Shown here: in pieces, positions 11,336-19,927 of the stretch | Numbering within the stretch: the first letter of the stretch is position 1 | Layout: each line of letters starts with the position of its first letter | Origin: Caldilineales bacterium | GTDB taxonomy: Bacteria > Chloroflexota > Anaerolineae > J102 | Assembly: GCA_019695115.1 (NCBI GenBank) | Contig: JAIBAP010000008.1 | Location: 56,960-120,959 of the forward strand | Reading direction: 5' to 3' | DNA: 64,000 bases | Notes under the pieces: generated by a model | Told to the model about the DNA's origin: nothing | The model's input: the letters and a program-made list of their open reading frames with translations, nothing else | Database searches by the model: none | Program-made: the position numbers and the translations under genes

Positions 11336-12559
11336 ATGTACATTCCTCGCACGATCGAATCCTTCGTCCTTCACTCCGCCGAACATTTTCCTGTGGTGTT
11401 ACTCACAGGCGCCCGGCAGGTTGGCAAGACCACGCTACTCCGGCATCTCAGCGAGGGCGCCCGCCGATACGTCACCCTGGACGATCCGCTCGTTCTCAGC
11501 CTGGCCCGAACCGACCCGGCCTTGTTCATGCAGCGATTCCCGCCGCCTGTGCTGATCGATGAAATCCAGTATGCGCCCGGGTTGTTGCCCTATATCAAGA
11601 TCGCCGTTGACCAGGCAGGACAACCCGGTTTGTTCTGGCTCACCGGTTCACAGCAATTCCACCTCATGCAAGGTGTGTCCGAATCGTTGGCCGGGCGTGT
11701 GGCGGTGATGAATCTGCTGGGGCTTTCGCGCCGCGAGATCATCGGGCAAGCAGCGGCAGCGCCAGCCTTCTTGCCCACCCCTGACGAGATTCGACGACGG
11801 TCGCACGCAGGCGGCCAACTCAGCCTGAAGCAACTTTACCGGCTGATCTGGCGCGGGTCGCTGCCGGCCATTGCTCTCGATGAGGCGATGGACCGCGACC
11901 TCTTTTACAGTTCGTACGTGCAGACCTATCTGCAACGCGATGTACGCGACTTGACGCGAGTTGGCGACGAGATGGCTTTTCTGCGTTTTTTGCGAGCAGC
12001 CGCGGCGCGAACCGGGCAGCTTCTGAATCTAACCGATCTGGCGCGCGATGCCGATGTGGCCCCAAACACAGCCAGGGACTGGCTTTCGATCCTGCAAACT
12101 GCGTCGATTGCCCATTTGCTAGAGCCTTATCATGCCAATATCAGCCAACGACTGGTGAAGACGCCCAAACTCCATTTTCTCGACACCGGCCTCGTGGCCT
12201 ATCTGACCGAGTGGGCCAGCCCAGAAACGCTGGAGGCCGGGGCGATGTCAGGGGCCATCCTGGAGACCTGGATCATGGCCGAGCTACTGAAAGGCTATTG
12301 GCACAGTGGACGGCGACCCCCTTTCTATTACTATCGCGACAAGGATCTGCGCGAGATCGATCTGCTGGTGATTCAGGATGGCGTGATCTACCCGTTGGAA
12401 ATCAAGAAAACGGCCTCGCCCAAACGCGACGACATCCGCCATTTCGGCGCCCTGGAACGGCTCGGCCTGCCCGTCGGCCCTGGTGGTGTGATTTGTCTCG
12501 CGGCCGAGTCCTTGCCGTTGACCACGACGGCGCAATCGATACCGGTGTGGATGATTTGA
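11336..12559 (+). CDS. AAA ATPase with DUF4143 domain
   Basis: A 407-residue protein of the AAA_14/DUF4143 family. The N-terminal ATPase domain has Walker A GARQVGKTT (25-33) and Walker B VLIDEIQYA (72-80). The middle contains the helix-turn-helix-like segment LTDLARDADVAPNTARDWL. The C-terminal domain has REIDLLVIQDGVIYPLEIKK, with the D and E-x-K spacing of a PD-(D/E)XK nuclease fold. These proteins are common in archaea and environmental bacteria; their role is unknown, though toxin-like or defence roles have been suggested. A good ribosome site (AGGAG, 6 bases before the ATG) supports the start. A related gene is at 23906 and a decayed one at 545. Confidence 0.88.
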   Translation: MYIPRTIESFVLHSAEHFPVVLLTGARQVGKTTLLRHLSEGARRYVTLDDPLVLSLARTDPALFMQRFPPPVLIDEIQYAPGLLPYIKIAVDQAGQPGLFWLTGSQQFHLMQGVSESLAGRVAVMNLLGLSRREIIGQAAAAPAFLPTPDEIRRRSHAGGQLSLKQLYRLIWRGSLPAIALDEAMDRDLFYSSYVQTYLQRDVRDLTRVGDEMAFLRFLRAAAARTGQLLNLTDLARDADVAPNTARDWLSILQTASIAHLLEPYHANISQRLVKTPKLHFLDTGLVAYLTEWASPETLEAGAMSGAILETWIMAELLKGYWHSGRRPPFYYYRDKDLREIDLLVIQDGVIYPLEIKKTASPKRDDIRHFGALERLGLPVGPGGVICLAAESLPLTTTAQSIPVWMI

Positions 12560-12564
12560 TCAGC

Positions 12565-12597
12565 AAGTGCGACGCACCTCGGAGGTGCGTCGCACTT
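12565..12597. repeat. Perfect palindrome between convergent genes
   Basis: Arms of 16 bases, AAGTGCGACGCACCTC (12565-12580) and its reverse complement (12582-12597), surround a single G. It fills the 43-base gap between the converging DUF4143 and beta-CASP genes and could end transcription from both sides. Related GTGCGACGCACTT sequences recur at 26662, 42028 and 59388, so it belongs to a dispersed family. Confidence 0.85.
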
Positions 12598-12602
12598 CCA
12601 GA

Positions 12603-14003
12603 TCACAACTCGAAACTCTGCCCTCGCTCCGGCACCGTCACCTGGCGATGGCCGGCGGCCTCCAGATATTGGGCCAGGGCAGCGGCGGCCTCCAATTCGC
12701 CGTGCACCAGGAAGATGTGCTGGAGCCGCTGGCGGTCGAGCTTCCCCGCCCATTCCAGCAGGCCGCTGCGGTCGGCGTGGGCGCTGAAACCCTCGATGCT
12801 CTCGACCTGCGCCCGGACGCGAAACGGCTCGCCGAAGATCTTGACCTCTTTGTGGCCGTCCTTGATCCTGCGCCCCAGGGTGTTCTCGGCCTGAAAGCCA
12901 ACAAAGAGCACCGTTGTCTGCGCGTCCTCGATATTGTTCTTCAGATGATGGAGGATGCGGCCGCCTTCGCACATCCCCGAGGCGGCGATGATGACCGCCG
13001 GTTCGCGCAGGAAGTTGAGAGCCTTGGATGCCTGAGCATCGCGCACATAACTCAGTTGCTCGAATCCGAAGGGGTTGTGGTCATCGTCGCTGGCCATGAA
13101 GCGCCGCGTCTCTTCGTCATAACATTCGGGGTGCAGCCGGTAAGCCTGGGTGACGTTGATGGCCAGGGGCGAATCGACATAGATCCCCAGTGAGCCGATC
13201 TTGCGGCTGTCGCTGAGCTGGTGCAGGGCGTAGACCAACTCTTGGGTGCGACCCACGGCAAAGGCAGGCACCAGCAGCTTGCCGCCGCGCCGATAGGTGG
13301 CATTGACGATCTGCCGGAGTTGCTGCCTGGCCTCTTCGTTCGGTTCGTGGTCGCGGTTGCCGTAGGTGCTTTCCATGATCAGGAAGTCGGCGCTATCGAC
13401 AAAGGCCGGGTCGCGCAGAATGGCCATCCCGCGGCGGCCCAGGTCGCCCGAAAACACGAGCCGCCGGCTGGTCTCGCCCTCACTGATGTCGAGCACAACG
13501 ATGGCGCTGCCAAGCATGTGTCCGGCATCGAGGAAGCGAAGGCGAACGCCGGGAGCCACTTCGGTCGCTCGCTCATAGGGCACGCTGAAGAACAGGCGCA
13601 GGCTGGCAGCGGCGTCGGCCTGGGTGTACAGCGGTTCGGCCAGGGGTTCGCCCCGTTGCTCTGCCTTCTTGTTGACATAGGCCACATCCTGCTCCTGAAT
13701 ATGGGCGCTGTCCATCAGCATCGCCGCGCAGAGATCACGGGTGGCGGGGGTGGAGAAGATCGAGCCGTCGAAGCCTTGTTTCACCAGGTTGGGGATATTG
13801 CCGGAATGGTCGATGTGGGCATGCGAGAGCACGAGGGCGTGGATTTCAGCCGGATTGAAGGGGAAGTTCAGGTTGCGGTCATAGCTTTCGGCCCGGCGCC
13901 CCTGAAACAGCCCGCAGTCGAGCAGGATCTTGCTGCCGTTGACCTCGAGCAGATGCATGGAACCGGTGACAGTGCGGGCAGCGCCCCAGAAATGTAGTTG
14001 CAT
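12603..14003 (-). CDS. MBL-fold beta-CASP RNA-processing nuclease
   Basis: A 466-residue metallo-beta-lactamase-fold protein of the beta-CASP group. The zinc motif SHAHIDHSGNIP (about residue 60) gives the HxHxDH ligands; further ligands are in DAGHMLGSA and, late in the protein, GFSAHADRSGLLEWA. The central beta-CASP domain contains LVPAFAVGRTQELVYALHQL. Bacterial members related to CPSF73/YSH1 cut or trim RNA. The length (about 460) is normal for this branch. An array of 7-bp repeats lies directly 5' of the start, and the gene converges on the DUF4143 gene. Confidence 0.9.
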   Translation of the reverse strand: MQLHFWGAARTVTGSMHLLEVNGSKILLDCGLFQGRRAESYDRNLNFPFNPAEIHALVLSHAHIDHSGNIPNLVKQGFDGSIFSTPATRDLCAAMLMDSAHIQEQDVAYVNKKAEQRGEPLAEPLYTQADAAASLRLFFSVPYERATEVAPGVRLRFLDAGHMLGSAIVVLDISEGETSRRLVFSGDLGRRGMAILRDPAFVDSADFLIMESTYGNRDHEPNEEARQQLRQIVNATYRRGGKLLVPAFAVGRTQELVYALHQLSDSRKIGSLGIYVDSPLAINVTQAYRLHPECYDEETRRFMASDDDHNPFGFEQLSYVRDAQASKALNFLREPAVIIAASGMCEGGRILHHLKNNIEDAQTTVLFVGFQAENTLGRRIKDGHKEVKIFGEPFRVRAQVESIEGFSAHADRSGLLEWAGKLDRQRLQHIFLVHGELEAAAALAQYLEAAGHRQVTVPERGQSFEL

Positions 14004-14009
14004 AGGAGT

Positions 14010-14180
14010 GTTGGGTGAGAGGGGGGTGGGGGGGGTGGTTCCGGGTTCCGTGGTGCGTGGTGCGTGGTGCGTGGTGCGCGGTTCTGGTTCCGTAGTTCGG
14101 GTTGCGTATCTGGTTCTACAAGAACATTGGAATGATCAACGACACGGAACACGCAATACGCAACACGAAACATCCCAAAG
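14010..14180 (-). repeat. Inverted 7-bp arrays between the beta-CASP and RNase D genes
   Basis: The gap holds GTGCGTG-type heptamers (about 14050-14080), related GGTTCCG and GTTGCGT units, and an inverted set of CGCAATA/CGCAACA heptamers at 14150-14175. Read along the sense (minus) strand of the beta-CASP gene, the distal arm is GTGTTGC-like and the arm next to the start is CGCACCA-like followed by a C-rich tract. Confidence 0.75.
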
Positions 14181-14183
14181 CAA

Positions 14184-15305
14184 TCAACTACGCATCATCT
14201 GCAAGATTTCGGCGCCATAGGCGTCCAGCTTCCAGGGGCCAAGCAGCCCGGTGTCTTGCAGGCCGGTCAGATCGGAGGGGTTGGCCCTGGCAATGGCCAT
14301 CAAGACCTGGTTGGTGAGGATGACGTCGGCATCGACCCCGCGTTGTTCAGCCCGCCGCGTCCGCCAGCCGCGCAAGCGGTCGTAACGGGCCACGGCGCCG
14401 TTGTCGGGTCGGGGGCCGTAGCTGCGTTCGGGCGGCGCCGGGAGGGGGGCCAGTTTGCCCTCGCGCAGCACCCTGAGCAAGGCGCGGGCCGTGCGCTCGG
14501 GCAGGTGGCGGGGCACACCGCGGATGCCGTGCAGGGCGGGTAAGGTGTCGGGCAGGGCCTGGGCCAGGGCGATGAGCGTCTCGTTGCCCAGGACTTTGAA
14601 GGGCGGGATGTCGCGTTGTTCGGCGCTGGTCTCGCGCCAGTCGAACAGTGCCTTGAGCACGGCCTGCTGGCGCGGCTCCAGGTCCAGCGCACCCGGCAGG
14701 CGCCAGAAGCTGGGCGCATCTTTTTCTTCCCAGCGGATGGACGTCAGCTCGGCAAAAACTTCCTGCGCCTCGCCCCAACGTCCTTGCGCCCGCAGTTCGG
14801 CCTCCATCTGGTCGCGCAGGGGCAGGAGATAGTGCGTATCCAGCCGGGCATAGGCCAACTGGTCGGGGCTGAGAGGTCGCCGGCCCCAATCGGTGCGCTG
14901 CATCCGCTTATCGATCTCGACGCCGAAGCGTTCGCGCAAAAGCGCGGCCAGGCTGACTTGCTTCCAGCCCAGGATGCGCGCGGCCCAGAGGGTGTCGAAA
15001 AGGTGGGTGCAGCGAAAACCGAAGTCGCGGTGCAACATCAGGACATCGTTTTCGGCCGCGTGCATGGTGAGCTCGATCGCCGGATCCGCGCCCAGATCGA
15101 CCAGGGGCTGCTGGTCGGACAGGGCGAGGGCGTCGATCAGATAATCGGCCTCGGCGGTCGAAATCTGGATCAGACAGACGCGATAGTGATAGGCAAAGAG
15201 GCTGTTCGACTCGGTGTCCAGGGCAAAACGGCCGGCGCGGCGCAGGTCGGCCAGGGCGCGAGCCAGGGCGGCAGGGGTGTCGAGGAGGGTGGCGTCAGAC
15301 GACAT
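14184..15305 (-). CDS. rnd: Ribonuclease D
   Basis: A 373-residue 3'-5' exoribonuclease that trims tRNA and other small RNA ends. The DEDDy active site is visible: FALDTESNSLFAY (first Asp and Glu), HAAENDVLML (second Asp) and YARLDTHYLLPL (Tyr and last Asp). An HRDC RNA-binding domain follows (about 200-290, VLKALFDWRETSAEQRDIPP), then a second helical region. An in-frame ATG at 15350 would overlap the corA end by 32 bases; ATG 15305 begins just before the conserved domain and is preferred. It follows corA on the same strand. Confidence 0.92.
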   Translation of the reverse strand: MSSDATLLDTPAALARALADLRRAGRFALDTESNSLFAYHYRVCLIQISTAEADYLIDALALSDQQPLVDLGADPAIELTMHAAENDVLMLHRDFGFRCTHLFDTLWAARILGWKQVSLAALLRERFGVEIDKRMQRTDWGRRPLSPDQLAYARLDTHYLLPLRDQMEAELRAQGRWGEAQEVFAELTSIRWEEKDAPSFWRLPGALDLEPRQQAVLKALFDWRETSAEQRDIPPFKVLGNETLIALAQALPDTLPALHGIRGVPRHLPERTARALLRVLREGKLAPLPAPPERSYGPRPDNGAVARYDRLRGWRTRRAEQRGVDADVILTNQVLMAIARANPSDLTGLQDTGLLGPWKLDAYGAEILQMMRS

Positions 15306-15318
15306 GGCGGGCGAGTGA

Positions 15319-16233
15319 TCAGAGCCAATCACGATGGCGGAAGTAGGCAAGCATCGCTACCACCACCACCACCATCAGGCCCAGGATGAGGGCGAAATCC
15401 CATTTTTCGTGCAGCAGCGGCAGATTGAGATTCATGCCGTAGATGCTGGAGATCAGCGTCAGCGGCAGCATGATCACCGAGAGCACGGTGAGGATGCGGA
15501 TGATCTCGTTGGTGCGATAGGAGGTGTAGCTGTCGGCGGTCGCGTTCAGGCCTTCGATTTCCTCCCGGTAGTCGTCGATGATGTCGGCGGCGCGGGCGAA
15601 GGCGTCGGCAATGTCGCCGAAATAGAGTTCCAGTTCTTCCTGCAGGTAGGGTCGCTCTTTGTGCTCCAGGTTGGTGACGATGGGCAGCTGGGCGCGGACG
15701 ATGCGCCGCAGGGCGATCACATCGCGACGGATCAGCGACATCTGTTGCAGCAGCAGGGTCATGTTCTCGGTGAACATATCCTCTTCGATGGCGCTGATCT
15801 TGCTGCCCACTTTATTCAGCATCGGGAAGATGTTGTCGACCGAGCGGTCGAGGATGTTGTAGAGCAAGGCCCCCGCCCCCCGACCCATCCAACGTTGGCG
15901 CTCATCAGGGTTCACCTGGCAGACCTGCCACAGGTCGCGCAGGGGCTTGAAGGCGCCGTCGTGGACGGTGACGAGAAAGTTGGGACCGATGAAGAGATCG
16001 ACCTCGCTCGGCCGCGTCACCCGGCGCTCGCCATGAAAGCGCGGGAAGTGCATGACGATGAAGAGATAGTCGTCGTATTCGTCGATCTTCGGGCGCTCGA
16101 TGCGGCTCTGGCAGTCCTCTAGATCGAGGGGATGGAAGCCGAAACGCTGGCGCAAATAGGCCATGTCGGTGGGGACAGGCTCGGTGCAGTTCACCCAGAC
16201 AAGGCGACCTTGGTTGAGGACTTCGATGGTCAT
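15319..16233 (-). CDS. corA: CorA-family divalent cation transporter
   Basis: A 304-residue CorA-like channel for Mg2+ (and Co2+/Ni2+) uptake. The long cytoplasmic N-terminal domain (about 1-240) ends in a charged stalk helix. Two C-terminal membrane helices follow, the first closing with the selectivity motif YGMNLNLP and the second being LILGLMVVVVVAMLAYF, then a short basic tail RHRDWL. All hallmarks are intact. It is the first gene of a corA-rnd pair and diverges from the pyrophosphatase gene; a candidate promoter lies 45-75 bases upstream. Confidence 0.92.
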   Translation of the reverse strand: MTIEVLNQGRLVWVNCTEPVPTDMAYLRQRFGFHPLDLEDCQSRIERPKIDEYDDYLFIVMHFPRFHGERRVTRPSEVDLFIGPNFLVTVHDGAFKPLRDLWQVCQVNPDERQRWMGRGAGALLYNILDRSVDNIFPMLNKVGSKISAIEEDMFTENMTLLLQQMSLIRRDVIALRRIVRAQLPIVTNLEHKERPYLQEELELYFGDIADAFARAADIIDDYREEIEGLNATADSYTSYRTNEIIRILTVLSVIMLPLTLISSIYGMNLNLPLLHEKWDFALILGLMVVVVVAMLAYFRHRDWL

Positions 16234-16277
16234 GGCGGTGGCTGATAGCGGGCGCGGCGTCGGGCAGCGCGCGGGCT

Positions 16278-16307
16278 ATTATGCGTCCAGCCAGGGGCGA
16301 TTGTCCA
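16278..16307 (-). promoter_or_regulatory. Candidate corA promoter
   Basis: On the minus strand TGGACA (16307-16302), an 18-base spacer and CATAAT (16283-16278) make a moderate sigma-70 promoter, with transcription expected near 16271, about 38 bases before the corA start. Confidence 0.45.
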
Positions 16308-16332
16308 TTATTGCTCAATCGCCCATTGGTTT

Positions 16333-16362
16333 TTGACAAGGACTGAAGGCGGAGGCTACAAT
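16333..16362 (+). promoter_or_regulatory. Strong predicted promoter of the leader RNA and hppA
   Basis: Consensus TTGACA (16333-16338), an 18-base spacer and TACAAT (16357-16362). Transcription should start near 16369. It diverges from the corA promoter about 25 bases away. Confidence 0.65.
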
Positions 16363-16368
16363 GCTTTT

Positions 16369-16582
16369 TGTTCTCTCTGTTCTGCCCGCTTACATTTTTC
16401 CGACGGGAATTCGGCCTGCAGACGAGAACGGCGCCATCTCTTGACACCGTCGTCACCCATGTCGCAAAAATTGCGCCTACTTCCTTACCCCATCGATGCA
16501 CCCCCCCGTGCACTTCGATCCTTAGCAGGCAGAGATAGTTGACAAACCATGCCCCGACCCGGCGACTGGTCGGGGCGTTTTT
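16369..16582 (+). ncRNA. Structured leader or small RNA upstream of hppA, ended by a terminator
   Basis: Between the promoter and an intrinsic terminator lie about 214 bases without a credible gene. The ends can pair: TCTCTG (16374-16379) with CAGAGA (16530-16535), and CTGC (16382-16385) with GCAG (16525-16528), closing a domain of about 140 bases. Inside are local hairpins such as CGATGCAC with GTGCACTTCG. Two readings are possible: a regulated leader (riboswitch or attenuator) controlling the pyrophosphatase gene, or a free small RNA of 6S-like shape that happens to precede it. I do not recognise a known riboswitch core. Confidence 0.4.
16551..16582 (+). terminator. Intrinsic terminator in the hppA leader
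   Basis: Perfect 9-base arms GCCCCGACC (16551-16559) and GGTCGGGGC (16568-16576) with an 8-base loop, followed by GTTTTT. It lies 60 bases before the hppA start, after the predicted promoter, so it either ends a small RNA or acts as an attenuator. Confidence 0.85.
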
Positions 16583-16641
16583 GTGCATTCGACACTTAGT
16601 AACCATCCAATCATCAATCAACAGGAGGAGTATCAACAACG

Positions 16642-18993
16642 ATGTTTCGTCTCGACATGACCAATTTCGAAACCGTGGCCATTGGAGCCGTGATGGTGGT
16701 TGCCATCCTCGGCCTGGCCTATGCCTATTTCCTGCGCGTGCAGATCTTGCGCAAGGACATCGGCACCAGCCGGATGCAAGAGGTGTGGAACGCCATTCGC
16801 GAGGGCGCCGATGCCTATCTGAACACCCAGCGACGTTCGATCCTGCCGCTCATTGCTCTCCTCACCGTCGCCCTGTTCTTCAGCGCCTGGATCGTGCAAC
16901 CCACGCCCGAAGCCAGGGAGATGTTCGGTGACAATGCCCGCATCGCCGTGGCCTTTGGCCGCGCCGGCGCCTTTGTCATGGGCGCCTTCTTCTCGATGAT
17001 GGTCGGGCGCTGGGGCATGCGCATGGCCGTGCAGGGCAATATCCGCGTGGCCTCGGCCTCGCGGCGCTCGTATGGCGAGGCCCTGCAAGTGGCCTACCGC
17101 ACCGGCACCATCACCGGTATGCTGACCGACGGCCTGGGGTTGTTCGGCGGCACCCTCATCTTCATCCTCTTCGGCAAGGCCGCTCCCGACGCCCTGCTGG
17201 GTTTTGGCTTTGGCGGTACGCTGATCGCCCTCTTCATGCGCGTGGGCGGCGGTATCTTCACCAAGGCCGCTGATGTGGGCGCCGACCTGGTGGGGAAGGT
17301 GGAAGCCGGCCTGGAAGAAGATGATCCTCGCAATGCCGCTGTCATTGCCGACCTGGTGGGCGACAATGTGGGCGACTGCGCTGGCATGGCCGCCGACATC
17401 TTCGAATCCTACGAAGTCACCATCGTCTCGGCCCTGATCCTGGGGCTGGCGGTGATGCGCGAGAGCCTGCAAACCACCGGCATCGAAAACCTGCAATGGA
17501 TCGTTTTCCCGCTGGTGGTGCGCGCCATCGGCGTCTTCAGCTCGATCATCGGCACCTACTTCGTGCGTTCGATCGGCAAAGAAGCCAACGCCATGCGCTC
17601 CATCTTTCGCGGCTTCCTGACCTCGGCGGCGATCTCGGTGATTGGCTTTGCCATCCTCACCGCCGTCTACATGAAGAACCCGAACACGGATTACACGACT
17701 ATCGACTGGCGGCCCTTTGCCACCTGTTTCATCGGCGTCGCCCTGGCCATCGTCATCGACCGTGTGACCGAGTATTTCACCAGTACGCACAACGCACCGG
17801 TGAAAGAAATCGCCAAGAGCACCCAGTTCGGCCATGCCACCACCATCCTTTCCGGCCTGGCGGTGGGCTATGAATCCAGCGTAGCCGCCATCCTGGTGAT
17901 CGGCGCCGCCATCCTGGCCTCGGTTCTGGTCTATGCCGGCGAAAGCTTCACCTTCATCCTCTACGGCGTGGCCATGACCGGCATCGGTATGTTGACGCTT
18001 ACCGGCAACAATGTCTCGATGGACACCTTCGGCCCCATCTCGGACAACGCCAACGGCATCGGCGAAGTGGCCGAGTTGGAAGAAAAGGCCCGCAATGTGA
18101 TGACCAACCTCGACGCCGTGGGCAACACCACCAAGGCCATCACCAAAGGCATCGCCATCGGCTCGGCCGTCATCGCCGCCGTCTCGCTCTTCGGCTCCTT
18201 CATCACCGATACGCGCCTGGTCGACCCCGACGCCCTCACCAACGGCATCCGGGTCGATCAACCGCTCGTGTTCATCGGCATGTTGATCGGCGGCGCCATC
18301 CCCGTCCTCTTCGGCGCCCTCATGATCAAAGCCGTGGCCCGCGCCGCCGGCGGCATGATCGCCGAAGTCCGTCGCCAGTTCCGCATCCCCGGCCTCATGG
18401 AAGGCAAAGTCAAGCCCGACTACGCCCGCGCCGTCGCCATCTCCACCCAGGCTGCCCAGCGCGAACTGCTGCCCCTGGGCATCATCGCCGTCCTCTCGCC
18501 CATCGTGGTCGGCCTGATCCTGAAAGAAGAGGCCTTGGGCGGCTTCCTGGCCGGCCTCATCCTTTCTGGCCAACTGCTGGCCGTGTTCATGGCCAACGCC
18601 GGCGGCGCCTGGGACAATGCCAAGAAGTACATCGAAGACGGGAACCTGGGCGGCAAGCGCAGCCCGGCCCATGCCGCCAGCGTCACTGGCGACACCGTGG
18701 GCGACCCGATGAAGGACACCGCCGGCCCCGCCCTGAACCCCATGATCAAGGTCATCAACCTGGTCGCCGTCATCCTGGCCCCGATCGTGGTCGGGCTGAA
18801 GGGCGGCGCCACCAACATCATCGTTTGGGTGGTTGGGCTGGTCTTGTTGGCGGCCATCGTCTGGGCCGTGTGGCGGTCGCGCAGCGCCGCCGATTATGGC
18901 GTCGACGCCAGCGAGATCAACACGGCGGTTTCGGCTCAGACCAGCGCCGCGAAGAAGCCGGCCCCACCCCGCCAGCAGCAGCGGCGGAAGTAG
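16642..18993 (+). CDS. hppA: Membrane H+-translocating pyrophosphatase, K+-independent type
   Basis: A 783-residue integral membrane enzyme that splits pyrophosphate and pumps protons. About 16 hydrophobic segments are visible. The substrate-binding motifs are intact: FTKAADVGADLVGKVEAGLE and DNVGDCAGMAADIFE in the first half, and GDTVGDPMKDTAGPALNPM near the C-terminus. Residue 498 in GNTTKAITKG is Lys; this position is Ala in K+-dependent enzymes and Lys in K+-independent ones, so the enzyme should not need K+. The C-terminus has an unusual basic, Pro/Gln-rich tail (KKPAPPRQQQRRK). AGGAGGAG before the ATG is a strong ribosome site. A terminator follows. Confidence 0.96.
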   Translation: MFRLDMTNFETVAIGAVMVVAILGLAYAYFLRVQILRKDIGTSRMQEVWNAIREGADAYLNTQRRSILPLIALLTVALFFSAWIVQPTPEAREMFGDNARIAVAFGRAGAFVMGAFFSMMVGRWGMRMAVQGNIRVASASRRSYGEALQVAYRTGTITGMLTDGLGLFGGTLIFILFGKAAPDALLGFGFGGTLIALFMRVGGGIFTKAADVGADLVGKVEAGLEEDDPRNAAVIADLVGDNVGDCAGMAADIFESYEVTIVSALILGLAVMRESLQTTGIENLQWIVFPLVVRAIGVFSSIIGTYFVRSIGKEANAMRSIFRGFLTSAAISVIGFAILTAVYMKNPNTDYTTIDWRPFATCFIGVALAIVIDRVTEYFTSTHNAPVKEIAKSTQFGHATTILSGLAVGYESSVAAILVIGAAILASVLVYAGESFTFILYGVAMTGIGMLTLTGNNVSMDTFGPISDNANGIGEVAELEEKARNVMTNLDAVGNTTKAITKGIAIGSAVIAAVSLFGSFITDTRLVDPDALTNGIRVDQPLVFIGMLIGGAIPVLFGALMIKAVARAAGGMIAEVRRQFRIPGLMEGKVKPDYARAVAISTQAAQRELLPLGIIAVLSPIVVGLILKEEALGGFLAGLILSGQLLAVFMANAGGAWDNAKKYIEDGNLGGKRSPAHAASVTGDTVGDPMKDTAGPALNPMIKVINLVAVILAPIVVGLKGGATNIIVWVVGLVLLAAIVWAVWRSRSAADYGVDASEINTAVSAQTSAAKKPAPPRQQQRRK

Positions 18994-19046
18994 TCATAGC
19001 CCGAAGAGGCGAAAGGTTCGGGAAACCTTTTGGCTCCGACAAACAG

Positions 19047-19077
19047 ACGCGGGAGGAGTGATCCTCCCGCGTTTTGT
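19047..19077 (+). terminator. Intrinsic terminator after hppA
   Basis: Perfect 11-base arms ACGCGGGAGGA (19047-19057) and TCCTCCCGCGT (19062-19072) with a GTGA loop and a following TTTGTT run. Confidence 0.92.
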
Positions 19078-19109
19078 TCTTCGCCCGCACCCTCCTTATA
19101 CTTGCGGCC

Positions 19110-19868
19110 ATGTCCACTCCCTCGCCCGGCGCCTCGGCCCGCCCCACCCTGGTTCGCAGCCTCGATCGCCTCGTGGATTGGTTGCAGGCCCATTGGCTGT
19201 TGGCGGTGCTGGCGCTGTTGGCCGTTTGGAACGGCCTGCCCTGGCTGGCGCCAGTGTTCATGCGTCTGGGCTGGGAGACGCCGGCGCGGGCCATCTATAC
19301 CCTCTACATCCTCTTCTGCCACCAACTGCCGCAGCGATCCTGGTTTCTGTTCGGCCCCGAATTCACCTATTCCCGCGACCAGATCCTGCTGGCCTGGGCG
19401 GGAACGACCGACCCAGTGACGCCGCTGCGGATGCGCGCCTTCTTGGGCACAGCCGAAATGGGCTGGAAGCTGGCCTGGAGCGACCGCATGATCAGTTTCT
19501 ACACCGGCTGGCTGCTGGTGGGGCTGGTCTACGCGCGGGTGCGGGGGCGCTGGCGGGGCCTGGGGCTGGGCGCCGCCATCCTGCTGATGCTGCCGATGGT
19601 CATCGACGGCGGTTCCCACATGCTCAGCGACCTGGGCGGGCTGCGCGAGGGTTTTCGCGAGAGCAATCTCTGGCTGGCGGTGCTGACGAACCATGCCCTG
19701 GCGCCGGAGTTCTATGCCGGCGACCAATGGGGGTCGTTCAACAGCATCATGCGGCTGCTGACAGGGCTGCTGGCGGCCGTGGGGCTGATCGGTTTCGCCT
19801 TCCCCTACATCGATCGCATGATGGGGACGGCCGGTGGGCGGGCCGCCGCCACACAGCAGCGGAACTGA
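19110..19868 (+). CDS. DUF2085 integral membrane protein
   Basis: A 252-residue protein with about five membrane helices. The DUF2085 signature is visible as LFCHQLPQRSWFLFG (about 70-84), with later membrane motifs ISFYTGWLLVGLVYARVRG and LPMVIDGGSHM. The family is found in Chloroflexota, Firmicutes and archaea and has no assigned function; the conserved Cys-His and Asp-Gly-Gly residues in the membrane suggest a metal or substrate site. The frame is open back to 19074, but ATG 19110 gives a normal start. It lies after the hppA terminator, so it is a separate unit. Confidence 0.78.
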   Translation: MSTPSPGASARPTLVRSLDRLVDWLQAHWLLAVLALLAVWNGLPWLAPVFMRLGWETPARAIYTLYILFCHQLPQRSWFLFGPEFTYSRDQILLAWAGTTDPVTPLRMRAFLGTAEMGWKLAWSDRMISFYTGWLLVGLVYARVRGRWRGLGLGAAILLMLPMVIDGGSHMLSDLGGLREGFRESNLWLAVLTNHALAPEFYAGDQWGSFNSIMRLLTGLLAAVGLIGFAFPYIDRMMGTAGGRAAATQQRN

Positions 19869-19927
19869 GCAACAACTGAGCAGCTTTTGGGCTGGAAAGT
19901 GGGGCCGCCGCCGCGTATCCTGCTGGC

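Noticed and set aside
16633..18672. Long open frame antisense to hppA (about 680 codons)
   Set aside because: It mirrors a well-conserved gene on the other strand, is His/Asp/Gly-rich with no recognisable domain, and is expected in GC-rich DNA.
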